In this document: piece after piece, positions 50,281 through 61,893 of the stretch
Layout of the letters: each line of letters begins with the position of its first letter
Position numbering within the stretch: position 1 is the stretch's first letter
Assembly (NCBI GenBank): GCA_947623455.1
Contig: OX392532.1
Span: 30,664,792-30,728,791 of the forward strand
DNA from: Mimachlamys varia
Lineage: Eukaryota > Mollusca > Bivalvia > Pectinida > Pectinidae
DNA: 64,000 bases
Direction: 5' to 3'
Position numbers and translations under genes: made by a program
Notes under the pieces: model-generated
Databases searched by the model: none
Told to the model about the DNA's origin: nothing
The model's input: the letters and a program-made list of their open reading frames with translations, nothing else

Positions 50281-51000
50281 CTCGGCGGGTGGAAAGATTT
50301 TAAAAAGAATATCACAAAAAGTAGAAAAACTAAATCAAAACCACTGCCTACAGTTCCGTATTGGTGTAGATTCTTTGGATGTTGATCGGGTACCGTGCTG
50401 TCTGATGTCCGGGTATACAACCGTAGGTCTATACAGTACCAGCATTACATGTGACACTCGATATAATAAACATAAGTATAACACTATTCCAACTCTCGGT
50501 GTGTATTTGTTCAAGCTGTCTTCCTGGATAAACCGCCTTATTTCCTGGTTACAGAAGCATTAGGTCCAGTCTATAGGCGCTGTTGGACTTCACAAACATG
50601 TAGACAATTTTTGGCTAAATGACAACTCCCCGTAGTCTGTCAATCCGGACTTTTTTTCTCCGTTTTCACTTTAGAATGTTGAGCTGTGGCTGGCTGTGTA
50701 TGTATCAGTGGTGTGAGCCATCAATAACAGCCGGTTGGGGTAGGTCCCTCTCCCGTATTGTCAGCTTTTTATTGGTGAAACCAGCGTGTACCGTTTCATG
50801 TTATAAGACTTGTAAGGCACCCTTGGAGTGGGCGTGGCTTATACCACTACGCGCCGTCAATCAATACGAGTCTCTGAGCCTACGGCTGCAGACACGAAGA
50901 ATGGGCGTGGCCAACACTCGGCGGTCGATATTGATACCAGAAAGCGAGGACTTGTAGAAAGTATTATTGAAGCTGAAACAAAATGAACAGCACCGCAGTA
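50281..51000 (-). promoter_or_regulatory. Immediate 5' flank, possible promoter or 5' exon region
   Basis: Two GGGCGTGGC (KLF/Sp type) boxes at 50830-50838 and 50903-50911, and on the minus strand a TATAAG at about 50843-50838, in a locally GC-rich stretch. The pyrimidine tract just above 50281 looks like an intron 3' end, so at least part of this region may be an intron. No start site can be fixed from sequence alone. Confidence 0.25.
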
Positions 51001-53199
51001 TCTCTAGTCGTATACCTTACCATTACAAACATATTAAGTATATATATATACAAAAATGTACAAACATATTCCCCTCTCAAATTGAGTATTATCGACACGT
51101 ATGATTAAAAAATATTAAAGTTTTCAGTCCTAAGTTTCTTTAATACGGGGACGCAATTTCGTAAAACCGTATGTACATCCTGTATATTTTCAGTGTTTTA
51201 ATTTATTTATACGTTAAATATTCAATAAAATCTCGAAAAGAATTATTTTTTCTATACGTAAGAAAATAACTCGATGTTATAAAACAGTGTAAAATTGAAT
51301 ACTGAATAAGATTTTCAGTATTCGAAATAATATTTTTAAAGAAACATAAGGGTTTGGGTAAATCACTTCATATCTCATCGATAAAACGCTGATAAGTCGG
51401 TCGACACTGAATATCATACACGAGGATTATAAATGTATAAATTTTCTTAAGAACTTATCCGTAACCGCAAAGAATGGCGTTTCTTTACCGAGCACCTTGC
51501 TAAAACAATATTTGTTTTCTCTGCCTAACGTCTACCCGGCCTCAATGGTCATTCGGAGTGGTCAGTGGACATATAGCACACATAGAGGGTATATATACTT
51601 GGTCACCATATACGTTGTTATGTATATAGAAATTGGCGAAAAATAAATAACATTCTATCACAATATTTGACCAACTTTGCTTTGGTCTGTGGGGTCCCCT
51701 TTCAACCATACACCATAGCGTTCTTGTGTTGTGGCGCGGGGGTGCCCGACTTGTTTTCTATATTGTTTGCTTGGTCTCAAGGGCCATGCATGGTGGCCGC
51801 GACTCGTTGACTTAGCTTTACATGTTAAGTATTTATAATCCGTGCATTTGGCCATAAGCAAACAAACATTCACGCGAAAACACATTGTTTTAAGTGTGAA
51901 GCGAAATTTCAAGTGTCTAAGAAGATCTACATTATTCTTATACCTCAAGTATACCTGCGTGTCAGTGGCGATCTAGCTTGTATGATAGTCGAAGGATAGG
52001 GAGAGTAAGGAAATCAAGGTTTTGGGAGGGGTGGAAAATAAAATTTTAATCATACAAGTCCGAAACTCTTGTACGAAAAACGATGTGAAAACTATGCATT
52101 TTAAACTTATGTAATACCACAGAAGGAGTTTTTGCGAATCCCTTTTGAAACTATCAGAGTAAACAATTTCTTTCAGGTGAAAGTTTCAAATTATTTTTTT
52201 CAAAAATTCATAATTTTCTTAGTAAATTCAGGAAACACACCTTTAATTTATATATCAACTTTGCATAATATCAGTTTGGATATATATAATAATATTGAAC
52301 AAGTTAGATAAAATAAAATTTCCATGGTAATTGGAAATCAGGGAGAGATGAAAAACTATTACAAAAGAAAATATAAATAACATTGCATAGATATGTACTT
52401 TAAAATGATGAGACTTAAACTATATGCTTATAATCTCCAGTTTCGTGTTTTTTGTTAAAATATACAGAAATATCAATAAATCATAATTAATGATGTATGT
52501 TAATATTTCGTGAAGTCGAATCTCTCTATTGCGAAGTCGGCGGAATCATGGAAAAAACTTCGAATCAAATGAGTTCGAATCGAATGATTAGGGTACAGTT
52601 TGTCCCCGACGGACAAATATTTCGACATAGAAATTTATTATTCGAGTTACACAAGTTCAAGACAATGAGGTTCAACCGTACTTTAGCATTAGAAAGTTTT
52701 AAGTAGTTTAGCGTGTCTATACAGATTCATGCTTGTTAAATCGTAATGGATTTATCGGACATCTGTTAGGGACTAAGATATGATTTTTTTTCTTCTCGAT
52801 TTTGTAAACATTTTTACTTATATTAAAAATCCATTAACGATGAATAGAATTCGGTAAAAATTATCTTAATTTCTGTGGACGAATCCCCGTGTCCGTAAAA
52901 GGTCACCCAATCTCACTTAGATACAGCCTGTTTAACAACGACCGGCCTTGTAAGGTGACGTACACGCATGCTCATTCCGTGTGAAAATATGGAAGTTCTC
53001 ATCGGTACCTCTCGTACCGGTCATGTTCATACATAACTAATAGATGTAAAATAATCTGGAATTTTTTTTCAAAATTGGTCGCTTACATAGAACGTAACAG
53101 ATAACAGTTATACCATATTAAGCTATTTCAAAGTTAAACGACTACGTTTTAGAAGTGTGTAAAAATTCAGCGCACATTCTGCAGTTGTGACACAGTATA

Positions 53200-53520
53200 A
53201 AATGAAGTGTAATGCTGTGACATCATACACCGCCCCGGGGGAGGGGGGGACGTCTGTACCTGGCCCAGCCACCCCACAGAGGCATGCACCACTCAAGGAC
53301 ATATCGAGAGTGACAGCCTTGTCATCATTTGCATAATTCAGACCCCCGACGGTCCCCGGGGAGCCAAAATTCCAACAAGCGTTACCGCGTCAGTATCCTG
53401 TAATACAGTGTATTAGCATTGTATGCCGAATCATAAAATGTATGTATCGTGTACCCAATGACTTATGCAAATTATTTTTTCGTCATTTGCATATGACCCG
53501 TACTGACCCCGACCATGAGA
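53200..53520. promoter_or_regulatory. GC-rich block with three POU octamers
   Basis: ATTTGCAT at 53327-53334 and 53485-53492, and the reverse ATGCAAAT at 53465-53472, with GC-rich sequence including CCCCGGGG-type runs. It lies about 3 kb upstream of the LIM1 exon. POU (Oct/Brn) proteins bind this octamer. Enhancer function is inferred. Confidence 0.4.
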
Positions 53521-53759
53521 TATTCTGGTGATTGGGTGACATAGCTGTGTTTTACGTGAAGATATTCCTGTATACATTAACATTGATTTGTACCCAATAA
53601 CAAAACACGTGTTTTCTCTACATATTTAGCACGCTTTACAATACTGGAATTTGATCACCGAAGATTTGTCACATTTTACTTTAAATAAATTTTGACTGTA
53701 GTTTTTACGGTGCCCATTTGTGTATATCAACAGTTTCCCTGTTCAAAGGAAAACTTGAC

Positions 53760-54360
53760 TGCCTCGACAAGATTATTATTGCTGAGCGACTGTTGCTCGT
53801 TTGTTGGGTAACTGTTAATAGTTTGTTGGGGAATGTCGATGGCCTTTTGGGGCGACTATTGACTGTTGGGCGAATGTCGATCGATCGTTTGGCGAATGTT
53901 GAACATTTTGTTGGACGAATGTTGGTCTTTTGTTGGGCGAATGTTGTACAGTTTGCTGAGAAAATGTTTAACATTTTGTTAGGAGAATGGTGAACATTTG
54001 CTTGGTGAATTTGAATTCGCTGGGCGAATATCTTTTTTTTTTCATTTGCACGATGAATTTATAGATCATTCGCTTGATTAATTTTGGTCTTTCGTTGCGC
54101 AATTGTTGATTGTTCGCTTATCGAATATTTGTCAATCGTTTATTGAATGTGCATTGTTCACTACATGATAATTGACATTCATTAAGGGAATTTATTCCAG
54201 GCTTATCCCCGTGTTAATGAATGTTGATCGTTTGCAGAATATTCGATGGGTGTTCGCTGATCGAATGTTGAACGTAACTTGGGCGAATATCGTTTGATCT
54301 TTCGCTGAGCGAATGTTTGGTCTTTCGGTGAGTGAATGCTGCATGAGCGTTTATTTGACG
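53760..54360. repeat. Degenerate ~22-bp tandem array
   Basis: Units of the form TTTGTTGGGCGAATGTTGAA recur every 19-24 bp (GAAT cores at 53831, 53872, 53894, 53917, 53939, 53985 and on), decaying towards 54360. Frames open on both strands (53718-53993 plus, 53705-53974 minus) are by-products of the repeat. Confidence 0.8.
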
Positions 54361-54602
54361 AATTTGATTCGTTATCACTTATCACTGTGGAAAATTAAAG
54401 TAAATTATTTTGATTAACTCTAAACGCTGGGCGTAACTAGTAACCTTATGATAACACAATGCCAGTAATAGTCTATAAACACCTGAAAATATCATACATA
54501 TCCACCAGTTTGTATATTTAAACCATTAATATCTACCTTATTGCCACTATTTCTGTTAAATCCAGCAACTTTTTTCTGTAATTACGTTACTGTTTTCGTA
54601 TA

Positions 54603-54619
54603 CATATATATATATATAC
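54603..54619. repeat. TA dinucleotide run
   Basis: About eight TA units. Confidence 0.85.
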
Positions 54620-54740
54620 ACATCAACTACATCATGTATCATTTAAATTCATGTGTTTACTGTACTGGAGACGGATTTTAAATAAGTGTTTAACACTTGT
54701 TTCCGAATCCAATTCATCCCTAAGTGTGTTCAATGTATTG

Positions 54741-54846
54741 AATGTAAAAGATGTATATTGAATGTAAAGGATGTATATTGAATGTAAAGGATGTATATTG
54801 AATGTAAAGGATGTATATTGAATGTAAAGGATGTATATTGAATGAA
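54741..54846. repeat. 20-bp tandem repeat
   Basis: Five near-perfect units of AATGTAAAGGATGTATATTG, with one A/G difference in the first unit, followed by a partial sixth. Confidence 0.97.
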
Positions 54847-56118
54847 ATAAAGTTTATACTAACTCCAGCAACTCCTCTTAGTTCAGTATGTATGTTTGTA
54901 ATCGTCTTATGTGAAAATGTAATAACGTATATATAGTTATGTCTATTTGGAAAATGTTATAATGAATTAACAAAAGGTAATCTGATCCCATTGTTTAATC
55001 GAAATAATAAATATGAAAATATCAAAAAAATAGTTTATATGATTGTCGCCTGCACAGAATTGATAGGTGTTTATAAGTATCCTGTTTCGTAATCTAGCAC
55101 GGCCACTCAACGTATACAGGTAATCGTGCAGTCACGTGACATGTGTCCCTGTTTAGATCAACACTTGTACGGACATGTAAACAACATACTGATAACCTTT
55201 CTTTTACAACATCTCAATTTTGACGACAAACCAAAACGCCTTATCACATGGTACATATTAAGAAATCGTGAATATGGTAATGTAATTAAGTATCGGTCAA
55301 ACATGGTGATAAGTATTTGGCAGACATCATGGACACTAATTTATGCAAATGACCCTGTGGTTTCCCACGTAATGTAATTATCTGTGCTTGTTCTCCACGT
55401 TAGACTTGTTATCAATTGTCTATGTAAATACAAGGGAAAGTGAAACAAGAGATAGCTGTTATTGAATTGTCATATCTATCAATGTAATCACCGGCCATGT
55501 AAATAGTACGGAAAACGAAAGTAAAGAAACAATTAACTTAATTACCAGCAACTTTGTTGTTTTAACAAGCTGCATAAGCTTACTTATAAAATAGCATAAA
55601 TGTTAAAATAAATTATTTTCAAACGTGCCTTTAAAATAATGGTCTGTCAATTTCTGCAGATGTCTGGGGTGATAATGGTGTTTTTGATATAAGGAATGAA
55701 CTTGTTTTGTTTTAAGTTCATTATTGACGAAATTATATCAGATTCAAATTCCATTTTGACGTATCAAGAAGTTAATACTTGTTGAAACATTTGTTTCCCA
55801 GTCTATCATCTTGTCTATTATGTAACTTACACAGGGCGACAGGAAAACGTTAGAATTTATAAATATTTATAAATATTTACTTGTAATCAAATAACTTCGG
55901 TGTGCGAGGTCACGAGGCGTGTGATGTCTGTGTCTACAAAACAACAAACAAAAAAGATACGAAACGAAATCATATCAGACCAATCACGTGGCCTTGTACA
56001 TCCTATTCCAGGTAAAATGTAATCAGAACAAATTAAAGATAATCACATCTGCTGTTTGTCTTTATTACCATTAGATTTTCATGGTCATGCTGATGTTTTA
56101 AATATTTGATCAGTGTTT

Positions 56119-56151
56119 CCAGGGACGTATATCTCACATATACGTCCCTGG
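56119..56151. repeat. Perfect 14-bp inverted repeat
   Basis: CCAGGGACGTATAT, a 5-nt spacer CTCAC, then its exact reverse complement. It could form a strong hairpin or cruciform. There is no gene adjacent and no T-run after it, so a terminator reading does not apply. Confidence 0.95.
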
Positions 56152-57103
56152 TGTTTCATACGTGCTTGTATAAATTACATCATGACCGAATAATCTTTTT
56201 TACTTATAAATCGTTGATTTATTTATTTATATAAACTACAAATTCAAAACTACAAAACAACCGATCTAATCAATGCTTGATTCAAAGAGGTATTTGAAAA
56301 GTGACGATCGATGCCGTTAATATTTCTCATGAAAATATTAAAGCCAATTTGTCCGGTGTTCCAAAAATATTTAGTAAAATATTCAACTGGACTGACAACC
56401 TCCGAATAGTTCAACGTTAACGATGTGTTAATTCATAAACAGTTCTGTGTGGACATGTTGAAATACACATTGTTAAAAGTCTTCCAGATTAGAATTGAGA
56501 TAATACAAACACCTTACATTATCTTGTCAGTGTACAATAGCGGAACCGGAATTGCGTAATTATAACGAAGAGAGTCGTCACCGGACTGTATCTATTGCCC
56601 TGAAGAAATGATTGCTCAAGTGTAAATCCGTCAACCATACAATAAAAACACAGGTGAAGAGATCGATACGATTATCGAACACTTAGTACTTCTGATCTAA
56701 TTATCTTTTGTGTTTTATATTTAGTAACACATAGATAAGGGAAGGGACAATAGGATAATCTCGTTAATTCAAAACAAATTGAACAATCGCGCAGCTAAAC
56801 AGCTTAAGGCGGTATGTTAGAAGTGTCTATGTGAAAGTCAGTCCTCGACCTAAAACAGGAACCGTCCTCCGGCCAATCCAGTCGTCCGGGAATGTAGCAC
56901 TTCATTGACGGCTGATACTTGTTTCTTTTAGTATATAAGACACCATTTTGGACCCGAGGTGTGAGATTTGACGAATTACGAATAGATGAAAATGTGTGTT
57001 ATCGCGAACGTTTCGGATGTGATTAGCGTCAAGTATGTCAGATTTTAGACTTTCAAAGGGTTCTAGTCTTATCTCTGAACACGGAATCTCGTGTTAGGCC
57101 TCG

Positions 57104-57480
57104 TATAGTTTAAACGATGACAAATCTGGACTTGGTCAGTTCAAAAACGGCTCTAAACGTGCGGCGTTTAATAGCAGGTTTTGATCTATACAACTAAATA
57201 GATAACTGCAGCAGGCTTTCTCTAAACATGGAATTTAGAATTAGGATTTCCATTCGTAAAACAATGTCGAAATCAAAGGATCGTTTATAGTTTAAACGAT
57301 GACGAATCTGGACGTGGTTAATTGAGAAACGGCTCTTTAGAAACACGCGCCGTTTAAAAGCATTTTTTTATCTAAACAATGTTTACCTAAACTACACAGG
57401 TCATTACAGCAGACTTTCTCTATACATCGAATTTAGAATTAGGATTTCCATTCATAAAACCGTGTCGAAATCAGAAGATC
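57104..57480. repeat. 182-bp tandem duplication
   Basis: TATAGTTTAAACGATGAC starts at 57104 and again at 57286. Shared blocks include AATCTGGAC.TGGT, ACGGCTCT, GCAG.CTTTCTCTA, GGAATTTAGAATTAGGATTT-like sequence and GTGTCGAAATCA, in the same order. Confidence 0.9.
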
Positions 57481-57543
57481 ATTTGTTAATAATAAGTTTA
57501 TGAACGTTTTGATTAATTAAATATATATATACGGTGTTTGTTT

Positions 57544-57912
57544 AAAGGCCCAATATACGTAACTTTCGGAAAAAACTTAAAGCGAAAATCAAGCCTAATA
57601 ACTTATTCTATTCATATATTCAGTTAAGAATAACGGATATTAGCAATATTCAAGATGAATTCTTACACAGTTACCGGTATTTGTAAACACGCGTCAATTT
57701 TGAACTGGCGTCTACCTTCGGCTTGTTGTTGAAGTGGGCCACACCTGAATTGTTTTCAATTCTTTGGATTTTTCTGTCAAGAGTTTCTTGTTTGTTACCG
57801 CTCAGGTTTACTTCCTTTTTAGACTAATTTTTGCTTGGTTATCAACTGGATTTTTTTCATAATTTTTTCAGAATCCCGAAAATTTCCTGAAGATATACGT
57901 ATATTGGGCTTT
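57544..57912. mobile_element. MITE-like element with terminal inverted repeats
   Basis: The left end AAAGGCCCAATATACGTA and the right end, reverse-complemented AAAGCCCAATATACGTA, form an 18-bp TIR with one difference. Length is 369 bp with no coding capacity. A second, partial copy occupies bases 1-91. The flanks read TTT at left and GAA at right, and no clear target duplication is seen, so the superfamily is unassigned. Confidence 0.75.
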
Positions 57913-58939
57913 GAATGAAAATTTTTTCATGCTGGTGTTTCATGAATAGCCAACATTCCCCAAAACAAATGAATATGTGTGCTTATTATTCTGTTTCAAT
58001 CTGAATTTAGACAATTTTTTTTTAATAATACATATGTATGTAATAGCTTTTTGTCAAATTTAGCTTTGCTTTTTTCGTTGTAAATACATTCCTGAATATT
58101 TTTTCCGTTATAAGTTTAAAACTTCGGCTTTTTAAACGTATTTCATATTTAAATATTATCATGCAAATATCTATATGTACTGTATTAGAGGAAAAGGCGT
58201 TAATAAGTTGGAATAACTTGTGCCTAATCCTCTACTCAGCTTTTGGGTAATAAATATGTTTAAATCAAAACGTATTTCATTTGTGATACACCTATCTCGT
58301 TTTATATTCTGGCTGAACGTTTTGATGCAAACATCCATTATTCAATCAATGTCCATATCTCATTTACTTAATTTCTTACAACTTTATACCACATTTATCA
58401 TAAAATTCTTATTCTATTGTAATTCGTTAATGTCATCTAATTCAAGCGAAATGTCCGTATTCTGTTATTGATATCGAGCTTTCGTTATATATATATTCCT
58501 CTCTCTCTCTAGGTATCAGACTTAAGTTGTCCGTACGTAAGGTTGGCGATATTCCAAAATTTTGTATATGGTGGAAAAGAATCACCAAACTCCTCCACAC
58601 AAAGTTTGATGAAAAGAAGTAATGAACATCCTGGCTAATTCAATAAACAACAATGAATAATTATTCGGAAAAAATCGTGAAATAAAAACTGCTGAGCTGG
58701 TTTTTTTCTTTGTCTTACTTAAAAACTTTAATGGGAACATCTTCCTTTTTTGTAGCCGTGATGGTACTTCTACTTCCACAATTAGAATTTTACACATAGA
58801 AGTAAGTCGGCAGGGCGACCTTGACGAAACCAACTGTCACAATGAAAACAGACGAGAGGTACCGGGGGAGCCCTTATGGTCGCGCATTGTAATCGTGTAT
58901 TTTCTTAAGGTCAGCCTAAACGAAATGTTACCATTATTG

Positions 58940-59470
58940 TTAAAGTCTAGACTCTGATCGTCAAATGCGGATTACACGGTCCGGTATTGGTTCCGTATTT
59001 ACTCTCCGCTCTCTGTCGCAGTCCTTCAATGTGTACAAATTGAAGAAAGACGGAAAGATGTCCGAATGTTTGTACAGTGTTCATAAAACTCACGTTATTG
59101 ACGTCAGACAGGGACGCTTGTTTGTTTAACTCAGTACACGTGTCAAACATGTCCTATAAAATACTAGAAATCATTTCTCGGTCTGCTCCGATTAATACCA
59201 CAACAAAAGCTACCCCTTCGGAAGTTAGCATGAGGGGGAAACATCGGGCCCGAGCGCGTTAATTAGGCAGGGTAAGCCTTGTGTGTAATTGGCCAATTTG
59301 GGGTCCTCCTTGAGAAATTGTCTTGAAACAAGACTATCAATGACGGCAAAGCATGCGAACGCGCCCCGAGACATAACGATCGTATTTAGGTATTACGCGA
59401 ACATTGGAAAGCAAACAGGAAATAGAACGAAAATTAAAATCACATTCAATGGAATAAGATTTCAAACGTT
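58940..59470. promoter_or_regulatory. Candidate distal regulatory block
   Basis: High-complexity sequence with GGATTA (58969-58974), TGACGTCA (59099-59106) and TAATTA (59260-59265). Three short frames in it are unrecognised. Confidence 0.3.
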
Positions 59471-60279
59471 ATAATATGTTGGAATGGCAGACAATTCTAT
59501 CTCAATTTCGTCTGATATAATAAAAGACACCGTTTTGTATGTTCGATAGCGTCAACTGCATCGATAAAATAGACGAAGAAAAAATTGGAGATTGGATTGA
59601 AATAAAATAAAAATAGAAGATCTAGCAAATAAACAAAGAAGTAATGAATGAACATCTGCAAGATGTTTACTTTGACACATTAACGAAGACTTTCCGAGAT
59701 GCAAACGCGCATCATCTTCTGCGTAACAGGCATTTTATCATGTCACGTGACGTTTAGGTGAATTTCACGTGTGGATTAATTGTTTACGTGAGAAATTGAA
59801 GAAAGGCATGAAGTTTTATCTGTTTCAGATCACATGTTCATTAAGTATTTGTTGCGAAAAACAGTAAAAATTACATTTCTTTATGGCTATTTAGGAGAAT
59901 TTTACTTTCGAATTATCTTTCAGTGCGTCACATTTCAAGAATTGCACATTGTTTATTTTTGTCAATAGGTGACGTCAACAATTTTTTAAAACTTCTTTAT
60001 GCAAACCTTGAAACATCATAAAGTAAAGATATCAATTCTCAGACGTATATCTTATTTCAACATCATAGCCATCCAAATACAAAATAATTATACATCCCAA
60101 ATTAAAAATCCTGCTGTACATTATATTAAATCACAATTAATTGATTTAAAACATGATGCAACCCAAGTCCAAATATGATATGTAAACATAGATATATATG
60201 TTATATGTCACTTTATCATGACATATGTATGAATATATTTATTAATAATCCGTGTCATACATCATGTAATACGACCGAT

Positions 60280-60670
60280 TCCTGATGTCAGGCTTAAACA
60301 CGTACTGGGAACGAGTCTCCCTCCCGTGTGTTGATGTCGTGTATGTAGATTGTTGCTCTCCCGATATCTCCAGCTCGGCAACCACCACGATCCATTTGGC
60401 ATCCAATTAGCACCGTATCTCTAGCCACCCAATTAATTAGAACACAAGCAGTGCATACGTAATTGATAGCTGCGTATTACATCACATATTAGGATTGCGC
60501 TGAAATCGGCAAACTAATTGTCCGCGATAAAACGAAACGAGAAAGATGAGGACATATACGCTGTAAGATGTAGATGTTATCGGTTTCTTCGTTGCACACA
60601 GCCAGTGAAAGTTTTCTTTGATGTGTTCAAGTGTGACGGAGATAATGTGACGTCATCCGCTGACGTAATA
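60280..60670. promoter_or_regulatory. Candidate distal regulatory block rich in homeodomain sites
   Basis: CAATTAG (60404-60410), TAATTA (60434-60439), TAATTG (60460-60465 and 60515-60520), then TGACGTCA (60648-60655) and TGACGTAA (60661-60668), in sequence clearly more complex than its surroundings. TAATTA is also the expected binding site of the LIM-homeodomain protein encoded here, so autoregulation is possible. Confidence 0.35.
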
Positions 60671-61718
60671 CAAATGTCCGCACACTTGTTCATTATTAAC
60701 ACTGCACGTGTATTACACGTCTACACATTACATACACACACTGATTGCTACAGGTCATATTTTCCACCAATTACGCCTTAGAGTCAACACTCTAAACATG
60801 TATACCATTGGATTCGTATTAATTACATATAGTAATGCCATTATTGTTTATTATATTACAGACTTATATAATGAAACATGGGATAATATGTAATAGTCAA
60901 TACACTATTATACTGATGAATTTGGATTTACGCAAGTTACTTTAGAAGCAGCATTATCAGAAGAAACTGTGTTTATAGAGATATGGACGCAATTTGAGGA
61001 GCGTCATTTTGAAGCTTATCATCTCAACTCGTCTAACATGTGACAACCGTCAAAAACAAACATTATGGTGACGTTTGGCTGTTCCAGGAATCTAGCTTTC
61101 ACTGACGACAAAGATGTTTCCATATAATACGTAATGTAACTTTTATATACATATGTTTTGACCATGCTATTGATTTGACATTGCTTTTGTTTTGATCATG
61201 CTGAAATAATTTTGTCTTGGTATTTGCCATTCTGTCATTTAATCAGATGTCTTCTCTAGGTGATTCCTTCTTCACCCCGCCTTCACCCCGCCTTCCATCT
61301 CCTTTTCCACCCACCTCCATCCTACCCCTGCACATTCTCTTCTTCCCTCCTCCCCCCACACATATATGTACTTAGTTAATATCATGTATTGTGGAGAGGA
61401 CTGTTTCTAAGTTGAATAACTTGTTGTCCAATCCATTTGTATATTCTAAAATAAAATATGTTTAAACTAAACTCAACTATATATTTTTGTACATACGAAA
61501 TTATCTTTTGTTTTTGCCATTACATGAATCATCTCGTCTATGACAAATTTTAATATATTTTTTATGTTTATGATAATCATATTTATATATTTGTATTCAT
61601 ATCTGTATACATATTACATTTTTTTAATAATGGCTATGATAACTTCAGCATAAAATTAATGTGATAATTTTAATAGCGATTTTTATGAGTATATAATGAA
61701 GTTACACGTTATGCAGCC

Positions 61719-61893
61719 GGCCGCGGATGCAGGATTTTAGAAAGGAGGGGTCCAGCTGACGCTTTTTCAATGATACAACTGAAAAACATCCATTTTTAAA
61801 GCTATAACAAAATGCTTCCACCGGGTGATGGGTGGGGGTCCTGACCCTCAAGACCCGCCCCCCCCCCCCCCCCCCTCTGGATCCGCTAGTGGT
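61719..61893. mobile_element. Small element bounded by GCGGAT.CAG inverted ends
   Basis: The left end has GCGGATGCAGGATTTTAG and AGGAGGGGTCC; the right end, reverse-complemented, has AGCGGATCCAGAGG, a G-run and GGGTC. A body of about 100 bp lies between. Similar GCGGATCCAGG-ended sequences occur in invertebrate MITEs as I recall. A target duplication was not identified. Confidence 0.5.
61858..61875. repeat. Poly-C tract
   Basis: Eighteen uninterrupted cytosines inside the right end of the preceding element. Confidence 0.9.

Noticed and set aside
50124..50420. Cys/Pro-rich minus-strand frame upstream of LIM1 as an N-terminal extension
   Set aside because: It is in a different frame from LIM1, starts with TTG rather than ATG, and crosses the pyrimidine tract that looks like an intron end.
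50054..50563. 169-codon plus-strand open frame
   Set aside because: Antisense to the LIM1 exon and its repeat; the minus-strand LIM1 sequence explains the open frame.
53718..53993. Overlapping frames on both strands, about 90 codons each
   Set aside because: By-product of the degenerate 22-bp tandem array.
54741..54846. CRISPR-like regular repeat
   Set aside because: The 20-bp units are directly adjacent with no spacers, in an animal genome; an ordinary tandem repeat.
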